This document shows, piece by piece, positions 12,810 through 22,957 of a stretch of DNA of 64,000 nucleotides. The translations under genes and the position numbers were made by a program. Location of the stretch: the NCBI RefSeq assembly GCF_029873635.1, contig NC_080423.1, positions 95,692,953 through 95,756,952 on the forward strand, given 5' to 3'. Positions within the stretch are counted from its first letter, which is position 1. Each line of letters begins with the position of its first letter. This DNA comes from Malania oleifera (lineage: Eukaryota; Streptophyta; Magnoliopsida; Santalales; Ximeniaceae). The notes under the pieces were generated by a model, which worked only from the letters and a program-made list of their open reading frames with translations, did no database searches and was not told where the DNA came from.

Positions 12810-14519
12810 ATCTCCCTTCCTTATAAGAATTTCGTTCTCGAAATTTGCTAATCGATATTATGCATATCCTACACTTAAGGCTCAACCCTACCGAAGGGTT
12901 GGCAGCCACCCACATAGCGGCTCCGTCCCGAATTTATTACATGCCCTCACATATGGCGGAGGAATACCGTGATTACAACATAATATTTTGGGAGATTACA
13001 ATATACATACAAACTCCCCCAAAGTCATACATACTTTACTAAACACACATACATTTACTTACATATCCTTCTGTTTACCTATTTAACTCTAACTATCTCT
13101 GAATAAGTGAGGGTACTTCTGGTGTATCTTGGACTCTGACTCCCATGAAGCTTCCTCCACTGCATGGTTACGCCACAATACCTTCACTAGCGTTATCTCT
13201 TTAGTTCGTAGTTATTGTACCTTCGAATCCAAAATTTGCATTGGCACCTCCTCATATGATAAAGCATCACTGATTTCTAGAGGTTCGTAACTTAGCACGT
13301 GTGATCGATCTGACACGTACTTCCTTAGTAATGACACGTGGTACATATCGTGAACTCTGGATAGTGCTGGGGGTAAAGCTACTCGATAAGCAACCGAACC
13401 TATCCTTTCCAAGATCTCGAAAGGCCTAATATATTGAGGACTTAACTTCTCTTTCTTCCCGAACCTCATCACCCTTTTCATCGGAGCGATCTTCAGGAAC
13501 ACCATACTTCCTACCTCGAACTCTAGCTCTTGTTGGTGAGTATTAGCATAACTCCTCTGCCGACTTTGAGCTGCCTTAATTCTCTTCCTGATTAACTAGA
13601 CCGTTGCAGAGGCCTGCTGAATCAGTTCCGGACCCAATATCTGCCACTCACCTACCTGATCGCAATACAACGAAAATCGACACCGATGACTATACAATAC
13701 CTCGTAAGGTGCCATCTCTACGCTGGCCTGGTAACTGTTGTTATACGCGAACTCAATAAGCAGTAGATACTGTATCCAACTATCACCAAAGTCTAGTACA
13801 CAAGCCTGCAACATATCCTCTAACGTTTGAATAGCCCTCTCAGACTGCCCGTCCGTATGCGGGTGAAAAGATGTACTGAATGTGAGTTGTGACCCTAAGG
13901 CATCTTGTAGACCCTTCTAGAAACGAGATGTAAAACGTGGATCTCGATATGAAACAATAGAAACAGCCATTTAAAGAATAACTAACTCTAATTGGAATGA
14001 AATATGCAGTTTTTGTTAGTCGATCCACTACAACCCATATAACATTTTGCCTATGCACCGCTGCAGGTAATCCCGTCACAAAATCCATCGAGTTGTGCTC
14101 TCACTTCCACTTGGGGATGTCAAGTGGCTAAAGTGGTCCTGCTGGCCTCTAGTGCTCTGCTTTGACTTGCTGACATCTCAGACACTATTCTACGAAATGG
14201 GCGATCTCTCTTTTCATGTTGGACCACTAGAAAGATTTCTTCAGATTTTGATACATTTTCGTACTGTTAGGATGTACGGTGTTGAGCGAATGGTGTGCCT
14301 TCTCCAGAATGACTTGTTTAAACTCGGTGTCATTTGGTACACATACCCTGTTATGGAATCTCAAAATCCCATCACCAGAGATACTAAAATCCGGCTTTAA
14401 CCCACTCTGGACTCCTTCCATAACCTCAACTAGCTTTGGATCGTCCTTCTGAGCTGTTCGGATCTTCTCCTATAAGGTTGACTGTACCACCAAGCTAGCA
14501 AGAACAGCCTAGTGATTTC
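12810..14519 (-). mobile_element. Broken Ty3/Gypsy (Tekay-like) pol remnant, element C, left part
   Basis: Minus-strand integrase-end remains: C-terminal tail (about 13110-13505, with MRFGKKEKLSPQYIRPFEIL and VHDMYHVSLLRKYV), integrase core (about 13596-14090, [20 protein letters not shown] near the high end) and the HHCC zinc region (about 14227-14421, LEKAHHSLNTVHPNSTKMYQ). The same domains in element A are similar but clearly distinct, so these are two insertions of one family. The element is interrupted at 14520 by a solo LTR and resumes at about 16677. It is broken several times and is a fossil. Confidence 0.82.
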
Positions 14520-16676
14520 TGTAGTGCTCCATACCCGCATGCGGGGCCTGGTGTGTTAAGAGACCGACATGCGTCTTTGATACCATTCACACAGCGGAAA
14601 TAATAAATATCTTCAATAGAAAATACCAGAGTGCTATATTTACATGCATTGATCCATAATAATTACAACCTAATCCTTCATATAATAAATCCAGAATTCA
14701 TACATATTAAACATAAACTAAATACATATCTGATCTGCTATATTTAACTCACAAAACTACCCCGCCCTAGAGTTATCTAAGCTCGGTCACCTTGGTAACC
14801 TGGGTGAGACACCTCTCAGTAAGGAAGAAATAATTTATAGTGTGTGGCTGAAGTGTTTATAATACAATTTAATATATTCATCTCAGGTGTACACACAGTT
14901 CACTAAAAGCTAGATAGCATGCCCATAATCGCACAGGATCAACGTCCTTATCATCCAATCACATACTCATAACCAATCAGTATTTTAATATTAGTTTCCG
15001 AGAATAGGGAAATCCACCCGCCCATACAAGTGGGTTTCCTCTGCTCTAGTGCTAACACCAGAGCACTCACCTTTTTCAATAAGCCATTAGGTTGTGTATT
15101 CAGGTAAAGTCACTGAGAATAGGGAAGATCACCCGCTCATACAAGTGGCTTCCCTTTACTCTGGTTCCCACAATTAATTACTAGCATACTCTTCTTTCTC
15201 AGCAAGCCCTCGCGTGGAGTAATATATTTTACCCTAAATACTTAATTTATTAACATTCGTACACAGCCAATAGAATCGCTTCACAAAATTTCACGCAGAT
15301 GCCCATATCATAATCAATCCACATAGAATCAAATCACACAACATCAATGTCCACACATGACTGGTCCACATAGGACTAATCAAATCACACAGCATCAATG
15401 TCCACACAGGACTGGTCCACACAGGATTAATCAAATCACATAGCATCAATGTCCACACAGGACTGGTCCACACATGACTAATCAAATCATACAGATTACA
15501 AAATAAACACCCCGTTCATGGTAAATAGGTAAACAACCTCCTCATACCACTGCCAATGTTTACCTCCCAGTATAAACGTCCATATAACAACCTCCTCATA
15601 CCACTGCCAACGTTATATTGTCATTTACATGAACCACACCACAGATCAATCACAAACCTGACCAATCAAACATGTCTACGCAAATACCACAGTATACTCA
15701 ACCATCCAGTATTTTCAACCAAACAATGTTCACAATCCAGTCAGTGTATTCAACCAAACAAGAATTTCAGTCAAATGACATTCACAATCTCAACAATTTC
15801 CTTGTTCCACTATGCTCAACAATCATTCAATGATCAAAATGGTTTCAACCACACAATTTTTCTCAATTTAATACTTATATAATTAAAACAGTATTTTCAA
15901 TATTAGTTTGGTTCATAAAATTATACATGTATATGTAGGATTTTTACCCAAAATTAGTCACTTTAATAATTACTAAAAGCTATTATAAAATATTTTCCCT
16001 TACCTAATTCCTGAAAAGCCTCCTAAAATAACCAATCCTGCACCCATAGGGTTCCCCGTTCAACACCCTGAAAACCACATCTCCCAAAACTAAACTTCAG
16101 TATTTCTTCGCATATATTATTTCCTACAACTAGAGTAAAGCTAAATTTTACATAAAAAGTCTTACCTTAAATCTGTGTTGAATTCTTAACTAGTCCGACC
16201 GATGATCCACTCCAGTAGATTTGTAGATAACTCTTCCAGGAGTGTTGTGGTGGCCTCAGATTGTTGAACCGGAGGAAATCCAGCCCGAAATCGAAGAAAG
16301 AAGGTGCTAGTGCCGAATTTTAGTGAGAGAGAAAGAAAAAACATGCAGAGAATTCCCGTAAAAATGAAAGAAATCCACTATTTATATGTAGGGACTCGTC
16401 GACGAGACACGTCGATTCGTCGATGACTCCTAGTGCATAGTTTGTCAATGAGACAACCAACTCGTCGATGAATTTCAGTCATGCGAAAAACACCTCTCGG
16501 TAATTCCTCGTTGACGAGAACACGTACCCTCTTCGATGAGCTAAGAAGAACATTCGTCGATGAAACCAGTCTATTCGTCAACGAATGCTTGCTGCCACCT
16601 TTTGAATTTTATTCCTTCTTCCCCTTCCATCTTCCTTATTATTTTAATTTGTTTAAAAATTTCTCAGGTCGTTACA
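14520..16676 (-). mobile_element. Ty3/Gypsy solo LTR with ATTTC target duplication
   Basis: Complete 2157-bp LTR, TGTAGTGCTCC...AGGTCGTTACA on the plus strand, with the element's sense on the minus strand. Perfect flanking ATTTC (14515-14519 and 16677-16681) shows insertion into the pol remnant of element C. It carries the GTGAGACACCTCTCAGTAAG block (about 14802), a tandem array (15294-15485) and the CGTCGACGA cluster (about 16396-16580). Confidence 0.9.
15294..15485 (-). repeat. Tandem repeats inside an LTR
   Basis: Three to four imperfect copies of a unit of about 60 bp built from AATCAAATCACA(C/T)AGCATCAATG and CCACACAGGACTGGTCCACA. A second small duplication, around CAACCTCCTCATACCACTGC (about 15533 and 15588), follows it. 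Confidence 0.85.
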
Positions 16677-16845
16677 ATTTCCTTCCTCCACTTCTAAGCA
16701 CGACCTTTCCAGGTCCATATAAATCTGATGCTGAACTCCCATTGTAGAGATTGATGCATCCATAGACTTCCGACTTAGAGCATTAGCTACAACATTTGCT
16801 TTTCCTAGGTGATAGCTAATAGTACAATTGTAGTCCTTTATCAGA
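16677..16845 (-). mobile_element. Element C pol remnant, right part
   Basis: About 165 bp on the minus strand, similar to the RNase H/linker region of element A (the GGTGATAGCTAATAGTACAA stretch matches the one near 4150). It continues element C on the other side of the solo LTR and ends where unrelated Copia sequence begins, at about 16845-16905. Confidence 0.6.
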
Positions 16846-17846
16846 CATATGTTATTTATGATATATCGAAAAAAAAATGTTAAAGAATTAGCAAGTTGTT
16901 ACACCTTATTCGGAGGCATGTGATAAGAACATGTCGGGTCAAGTATCCAAGAGTCCGTTAGATTATCTAACCCCGCTGAAATTGGTAGAACATCATCATC
17001 ACTACATGCTGAATCTCCTTCTTGAAAAATATTTGTAGATTTTTAAACACCTTCATGTTTATTAGAATTTCCCTTCTTCTAATCTAGACACTCCAGTTTC
17101 ACATGCCCCTTTTTACCGCATTTATAACACTGGATTTCCTTCTTCTTCTTGGATTGATTTTGGGATTTCTGATTGGACCCACCTTTAAACTTTCCTTTGC
17201 CACGATTGTTACTACCCTTTACCACAAGTCTTTCTCCTTCATCACATATTTTCAGCCTTTGATGAAAATTCAACAAGGCACTTGTTACCTTTCTAGATCA
17301 AGAGTCTTCTTTCCCCATGTAAGAGTGGTCATAAGGTTTTCATAGGTATGAGTCGACGACAAGGAATTTAACAACATCAAAGCCTTATCATCCTCATCAA
17401 ACTTGACAAAAACCCTCATCAATTCACTAATGATTTGATTAAAAGCATTAATGTGTTGATCCAAATTTGATCTTTCAATTATCTTAAGCCAATACAAATG
17501 TTGCTTAAGAAAAAGTTTATTATTGAGAGATTTGGATGTGTACCGGTTCTCTAACTTTCACCATATAACCGCTGGATAATCCTCATCCTTCACCCGATAA
17601 AGGACTTCATCGGCCAAATATAAGAGTATCGTAGAAGCAGCCTTTGCTTTCAAATCTACCCATGTTGCCTCATCCATTCCTTCCGGTTGAGTGTCAAGTA
17701 GAGTCTTAGCCATTCATTGTTGCACAAGAATTTCCTTCACTCTCCTCTGCCATAAACCAAAGTTCCCAGTTCCATCAAATTTGATGATGTCAAATCTTGT
17801 AAGAGATGATCCTGATGTCATGACGATAATCGCTTTGATACCAATT
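16846..17846 (-). mobile_element. Truncated Ty1/Copia element: gag and start of protease
   Basis: Minus-strand gag (about 17076-17815) starts with a SGSSLTRFDIIKFDGTGNFG block, continues with a LYWLKIIERSNLDQHINAFN-like block and has a CX2CX4HX4C zinc knuckle (CYKCGKKGHVKLEC, about 17085-17126). Beyond it are protease-start remains (SWILD.TCSYHMPPNK, about 16905-16970). A tRNA-Met-type primer-binding site is written on the plus strand as CGCTTTGATACCAA (17831-17844). Integrase, reverse transcriptase and the 3' LTR are absent. The element is truncated and broken, a fossil. Confidence 0.8.
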
Positions 17847-18024
17847 TGTTGTAAAATTCGGGTATAGGACACACACACACAGCGGAAGATGTAGAAACAA
17901 AAGAAACTCCAAGTTTCAATAACACTTAACCAATATGAATGAGAGAACAACAAACAATATAACACAATAATGAAAGCAAATGACATTCAATATTCACTAC
18001 AATGTGAAACACCACAATACATAA

Positions 18025-19950
18025 TGTAACGACCCGAAGAATAATGTTATTTAAATAATAAAGAGGGAGGGAAATGGAAACAAGAACAGAAGGAGGCAGG
18101 AGACATTGCATTTTGGATATAATAATCCCAGAGATTTTTCAAGCACTCATTGACGAACACAGGGGTTTCGTCGACGAGGGTTCTTCAGGATCTCGTCGAC
18201 GAGGTCCCGTCTCATTGACGAGAAGGTACCGAGAGAGGATTATTGGGAAGTCTAAAATTCGTCGACGAGGGGGTAGGTTCATCGACGAACTTTCTACAGG
18301 AATCGTCGATGAGGTGACGTGGCTTGTCGACGAATCCCGCAGTATAAATAGTGCAAAACCTCGGTTCAACGCAAAAATTCAGCGCCGCGTTTCCCTCTTT
18401 CTCTCTCCTACGGTTCTCCTTCCAACTTTTTTCAATTTCGGCCCCGTTAGTCACCGGATTGACAATTCGAGGCCACCACGACGCTCTTGGCGGAGTTCTC
18501 TTCAAGTATGCTAGGGCGGATCGTCAGTGGGATTGAATCAAATTTCTCCCCAAAATCAGGGTAAGGTCTTTTATTTAGTTTTTGACCTTATGACAGTTGT
18601 AGGAAATGATGTAAGCCAAGAAATATTGATATTCTATTCTGGCATATGTGGTTTTCAGGATATGGAATAGGAAGCCCTGCAAGTGTAGGATCAATATACG
18701 ATAGGGGCTTTTTGACAGTTTGGTAAGGGAAACATGCTATGCGAGGAAAACTTAGTATGATTTCAGTATGAAGTTTATGTTTTTACCAGATTATTATTCA
18801 AAGCAGAAATTTAAGCAATTTAATATTGAGATTAAAGTGTTTTAAATTATTGTGTGGCATGAGAGTATGAATACAGTATAGAAACATGTTTATATAGTAT
18901 TTTCAGGAATATATTTTACAGAATATACAGACAGTGAAATACACTTACAATATCTTTCAGAATACCATGATTTTACAGTTTTACAACATTATAACAGGTA
19001 GATTTACAGTTATCTCAAAAAAATACAGTTGATATAGTTACGAATTATTATAGCATCATGGTTTATATAGTTATTACAGAATCGTGGTAAAACAGTTAAT
19101 TGTATATAAAAACGTATTATATAGTATCAAACCCTGATGGATCAGATAGCAGAGCACGGTACCGTAGTTACAGATATATAGATATTCAGTTCAGAGTGCA
19201 ACCACTTAACTCAGATAGTAAGTGGTATGAGGTCGATCGTGCCTAGTTGTGGACAGGCTCTCCATCAGATATGGGTTGAGGAGGGCCGATCTGACCGAGG
19301 AGTAGAGTGGTTTACCCTGGTAGGCCAACCAGGATAGATTCAGCCTTCGGGCCGCACAATCCTGTCATGAGGGGTTAAATCATGACATATAGTCATCCAG
19401 GGAAATATACTCAGATATTATGGTACTATCAGATTTTTTGAAATAGTAGTATTATTATGAAAAGTAATTTTATATAGTTTGACATGTTAAATTATGTAGT
19501 TAAAGGTTTTATAATACGTTATGTAGTATTAGCATTTTTAGTTTTAGTTATTTGTACTACTCTTAACTCGGATTAATTTTTACAGATTCACATCTCAGTA
19601 GCCACACACTAGTGATGACATGTTTCATCTTACTGAGTTTTGGCTTATTCCAGTGTTGAATTATTTTTCAAGTGAGCCAATTGGGCGAGCGGGGCAAGCT
19701 CACAGATAGAGGAGCTGTTAGTCTGTTCTTTTTTAGGGTGAGTGTTTTTGGGGTATAATTTTGTTAGCCCTGGTATTAGTAAGAGTAGTTCTTGAGGGTA
19801 TAGAGAAATATGTAATATTTGTGGAATATGTAGACACTCAGGTATTGTATATATATGAGGTTGTGTTTCATGTTATTTGCTTTCCACTGTGTAGGAAATT
19901 GTTTTAATTTAAAATAGTAAAGAATTTAAATTTATATGGAGGTCATTACA
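18025..19950 (+). mobile_element. Ty3/Gypsy solo LTR (plus orientation)
   Basis: Complete 1926-bp LTR, TGTAACGACCCGAAG...GGTCATTACA, reading on the plus strand. The order is: the TTCGTCGACGAG cluster (18144-18335), TATA box (18343-18350), a CTTTCTCTCTCC leader, then the GCACGGTACCGTAG block (19156) and the CCTTCGGGCCGCACAATCCT block (19344) near the end. The flanks CATAA and CCCAA match at only three of five bases, so the target duplication is decayed or absent. It lies inside the Copia LTR. Confidence 0.85.
18144..18350 (+). promoter_or_regulatory. LTR core promoter: palindrome array plus TATA box
   Basis: Eight imperfect copies of TTCGTCGACGAR or its one-step variants (CATTGACGA, CATCGACGA, CGTCGATGA) within about 190 bp. 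The last copy ends a few bases before TATAAATA (18343-18350). This is the clearest example of the arrangement shared by most LTRs in the window. The TATA function is inferred from position and consensus. Confidence 0.6.
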
Positions 19951-20629
19951 CCCAAGTTTTTACAATGATTTTTATGTACAAATACGTTCAAAAGTACATA
20001 TATAGAAGTCCCTCGGAGGTTTCCCTCCAATAACCCAACCACCCCAACGTTCAAATTCGAAATTCAAATTTCTTTTCACAACTTAGGCGTTCTCGTCGAC
20101 GAGAAGATGGGTTCATCGATGAGAACAAGAAGGATATTCGTCGATGAGAACAAGACATTCATTGACAAGCCCATTTTCTTGCTCTCAATATCTCAGAATC
20201 TTTGAACTTTTGGATCTCTCAGGATCTCCTCGTCGACGAGGACATGACACTCACCAACGAGTCCCTGTTGTGCAGCCCTTCTTATGCTTTTCTTCCTTTG
20301 TTTAAGAAACTCTAATTATAAGAGCCACACTTTAAACAATATGTTTCACTCGATATGAGTCATGTACTATAACAGGCCTTTACTAATTTGTATAATACCA
20401 GCTAATTTAATTTATCTTCATCAAAATTCTAATGATGTGAAAGATCAAACACTTTTGATCTTCACATTCAAAGTCTCTTAAATCATTAACAACTAAAAGG
20501 GCGTTTCCTTGCACTTGATAGGCTCTATATAAAATTAGTTCACTGAATGGGCTCTAAATTAAGAGACCGGTAGTATTTGTTTACTTGTCTCTTAATACCC
20601 TTTGAACTCTTTTGATTCAGTCACCAACA

Positions 20630-21335
20630 AAATCATTGTAAATTGTTGGCAACTATAAGCGACTAGAAGTTAGAAAAATGTTGCGTTTGGCCTCTGCTTT
20701 AGGAACAAGTCGAACGTCTCAAATCTCTACCTCTGCACCATCCTAGCTTGGTTCTCCATGGATTGCTCTCATGGCTTTCTTTTTTTGTTAACCAGAGCAT
20801 GCCATTGAGCAGCAGATCTCCAGGTACATAATAGTTTATTGCAAGCATGGATTGTCACCTAGCTGGACTGGGTCTTGAGTTACAATACATTTTATGTTTG
20901 AAGTTAAGGCATCAGAAATTGGGGTTGGATCTTTAATGGAATTGTTGAAGAAATTAGTGCAGAGCAACGAATTCCAGTAGATCTCCATGGCTGCTTGCTG
21001 CTTTTTATGGAGAAATTGATGGAGCTGCAAATAAATCCTTACCACGTGGGCCTATATCATCACAAATCTACCTCACATAGCACTGCTCTCCCAAATGTAA
21101 TCTCAAGCATTTAGGCAAATAAGTTCATTGACAAGACAGCTACTAATCAAGAAAACATACACTGAACAGCAACAAAAAACAACAAAGAATACCCCCTTGG
21201 TTATATATGCCAAGATCAGGCAAATAAGTACATGGACATGTGTAAAATGCAAAGCAATACAAAACAGGGTACAATTTTTTTGTGAGGCAAGAAAAGCAGC
21301 TCATCAGTGATCCTACTGAGATTTTAGTGATGCTT
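20630..21335. other. 3' flank of the BOLA4-type gene
   Basis: The stretch lies between the Copia LTR and the stop codon of the BOLA4-type gene. It presumably includes the 3' UTR of that minus-strand gene. An AATAAA-type signal (TTTATT on the plus strand, 20835-20840) lies about 500 nt past the stop, but without transcripts its use is only a guess. I see no other gene. Confidence 0.4.
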
Positions 21336-21498
21336 TCACTTGTCTACTGATTCTGCTGCAGCTTCTGACGGGGTTTTAGTGGTCATCTGGTCAACAGCAT
21401 GCACAGTGCTCTGTAGTTCCTCCCATATGGCTTTGTAAACCATTCTCTGCCTATTAACAGCTGATTGTCCCTCAAAAGCAGATGAGACCACATCAATG
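21336..21498 (-). CDS. BOLA4: BOLA4-type gene, coding exon 3
   Basis: A 163-nt exon beginning one base before codon 126 (Cys 125 is split across the junction), then [20 protein letters not shown] and on to AAAESVDK and a TGA stop (21336-21338). The acceptor is TTTGTGCAG. It carries the helix-turn-helix-like [13 protein letters not shown] segment and the invariant His 158. Confidence 0.93.
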
Positions 21499-22917
21499 CT
21501 GCACAAACATTGCGGAGTTTTTTAGCAATTGCATGCAGAGAATTCATCTAATCAACCAATAATTATAGAAAAAAACATATGCAAAGCACATATGCTTTTT
21601 AAATGGGGCTCATACTCAATTGTTTCATGTACTTCAAAAACATGTCAGATAAACACATATGCTTGCATATGAATATTTTGACATTAAAAATATATCAATG
21701 CAGCATTTGAGAACAGATTTGAAACCTTAGATTATATTTATATGAATTTCAGCCAAAGTCAACACAATTTTATAGGGACTTTTGTCCACTCCACACAATT
21801 CCAAATCCATGAATTACTAAGATGAGAAAAGAATGACGAACAATCCAAAGACCAAACTCTACGATCACTCCTATTGGAGATATAGCAACCCTCCAGCATA
21901 ATGAGCAAAGAAAACAGTTCCTCCAACTCTTTTATCATTTAAATCCCCTTTAAATAAAAATCCCAAGAAAAGGAATCCCTCAAGAATAAGAAATGAGGAA
22001 ATTACATCATTGTGGCGAGAAAAAAGACAAAAACAGAGCAAAGGAACAGTTTATGTCAATATTTATCATGTCCTAACTAGAATATATATATATGACAAAA
22101 TACCACAAAACTCTCATAGAATATGAAACAAGTAAAAGTACAATGACTAAAAGATATTTTTTTTCTTCTGTGTTGATTTCTTTAATTATAGTAATTCGCA
22201 AATGAAATATTTTCACATATAAACAAATGCCCTGCAAATATTTGTGATTTTTCCAACTACGTATTAAAAAGCACATGTGGAGTGTTTGAGAGCTTGGAGT
22301 TATGGCTTATGTGTTTTTTCTTCTCTTTTGGGGTATATGGGAGACTATAGTTCCTTCTAAGATAAATGCATTTGTTTGGCCTGGCACTAAACAAAGCTAG
22401 CACCAAAATCCTGCTGCAGAGTAGGAGGCTTTCTAAAGCTTTGTTTCATAATATGTGAGTAGGCTCTGGGGATGTGTCTCATTTGTTTCTGCACTGCTCA
22501 TTTGCATGGGCATTGTGGAATACATTTTTTGGGGTTATTGGGGAAGTGTGGGTCTGTCCAACATCCATGGAGGGGCTCTTGACTATTTCTTTTTGTTGGT
22601 TTTGGGAAGGGTAAGGATGTTATGTATTGTGGAGATGTGCTCTTTTGCTGTGCTATGGGGAATTCAATTGGAAAGAAATGCTAGAATTTTTTATGGAAAG
22701 GGATAATCAATGGGGCTTCTTTGAGATGGTGCAGTTAGGGCAGCTCAAAAATACTTGAAAACCAAACCAATCCAAAAAACCAATTCAAACTGAACTGAAA
22801 ATTCGGTTAACCGATTTGTTTGGTTTGGTTTCGATTCATCTTTTTCACAGTTTCAGTTATCAGTTCACTTTTGGTTTACTTTTCATGAATCAATCATAAC
22901 CTGAACCGAAATATTAT

Positions 22918-22957
<40 letters not shown>

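Larger units (their letters stand above)
17847..20629 (-). mobile_element. Probable 5' LTR of the Copia element, split by a Gypsy LTR
   Basis: Two bases from the primer-binding site the sequence begins TGTTG; at 20625-20629 it ends CAACA, matching 5-bp inverted termini. Removing the Gypsy LTR at 18025-19950 leaves about 860 bp. The right part has its own CGTCGACGA palindrome cluster (20093-20262). The outer boundary is an inference from the terminal inverted repeat and the position of the primer-binding site; no 3' LTR is available for comparison. Confidence 0.5.
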
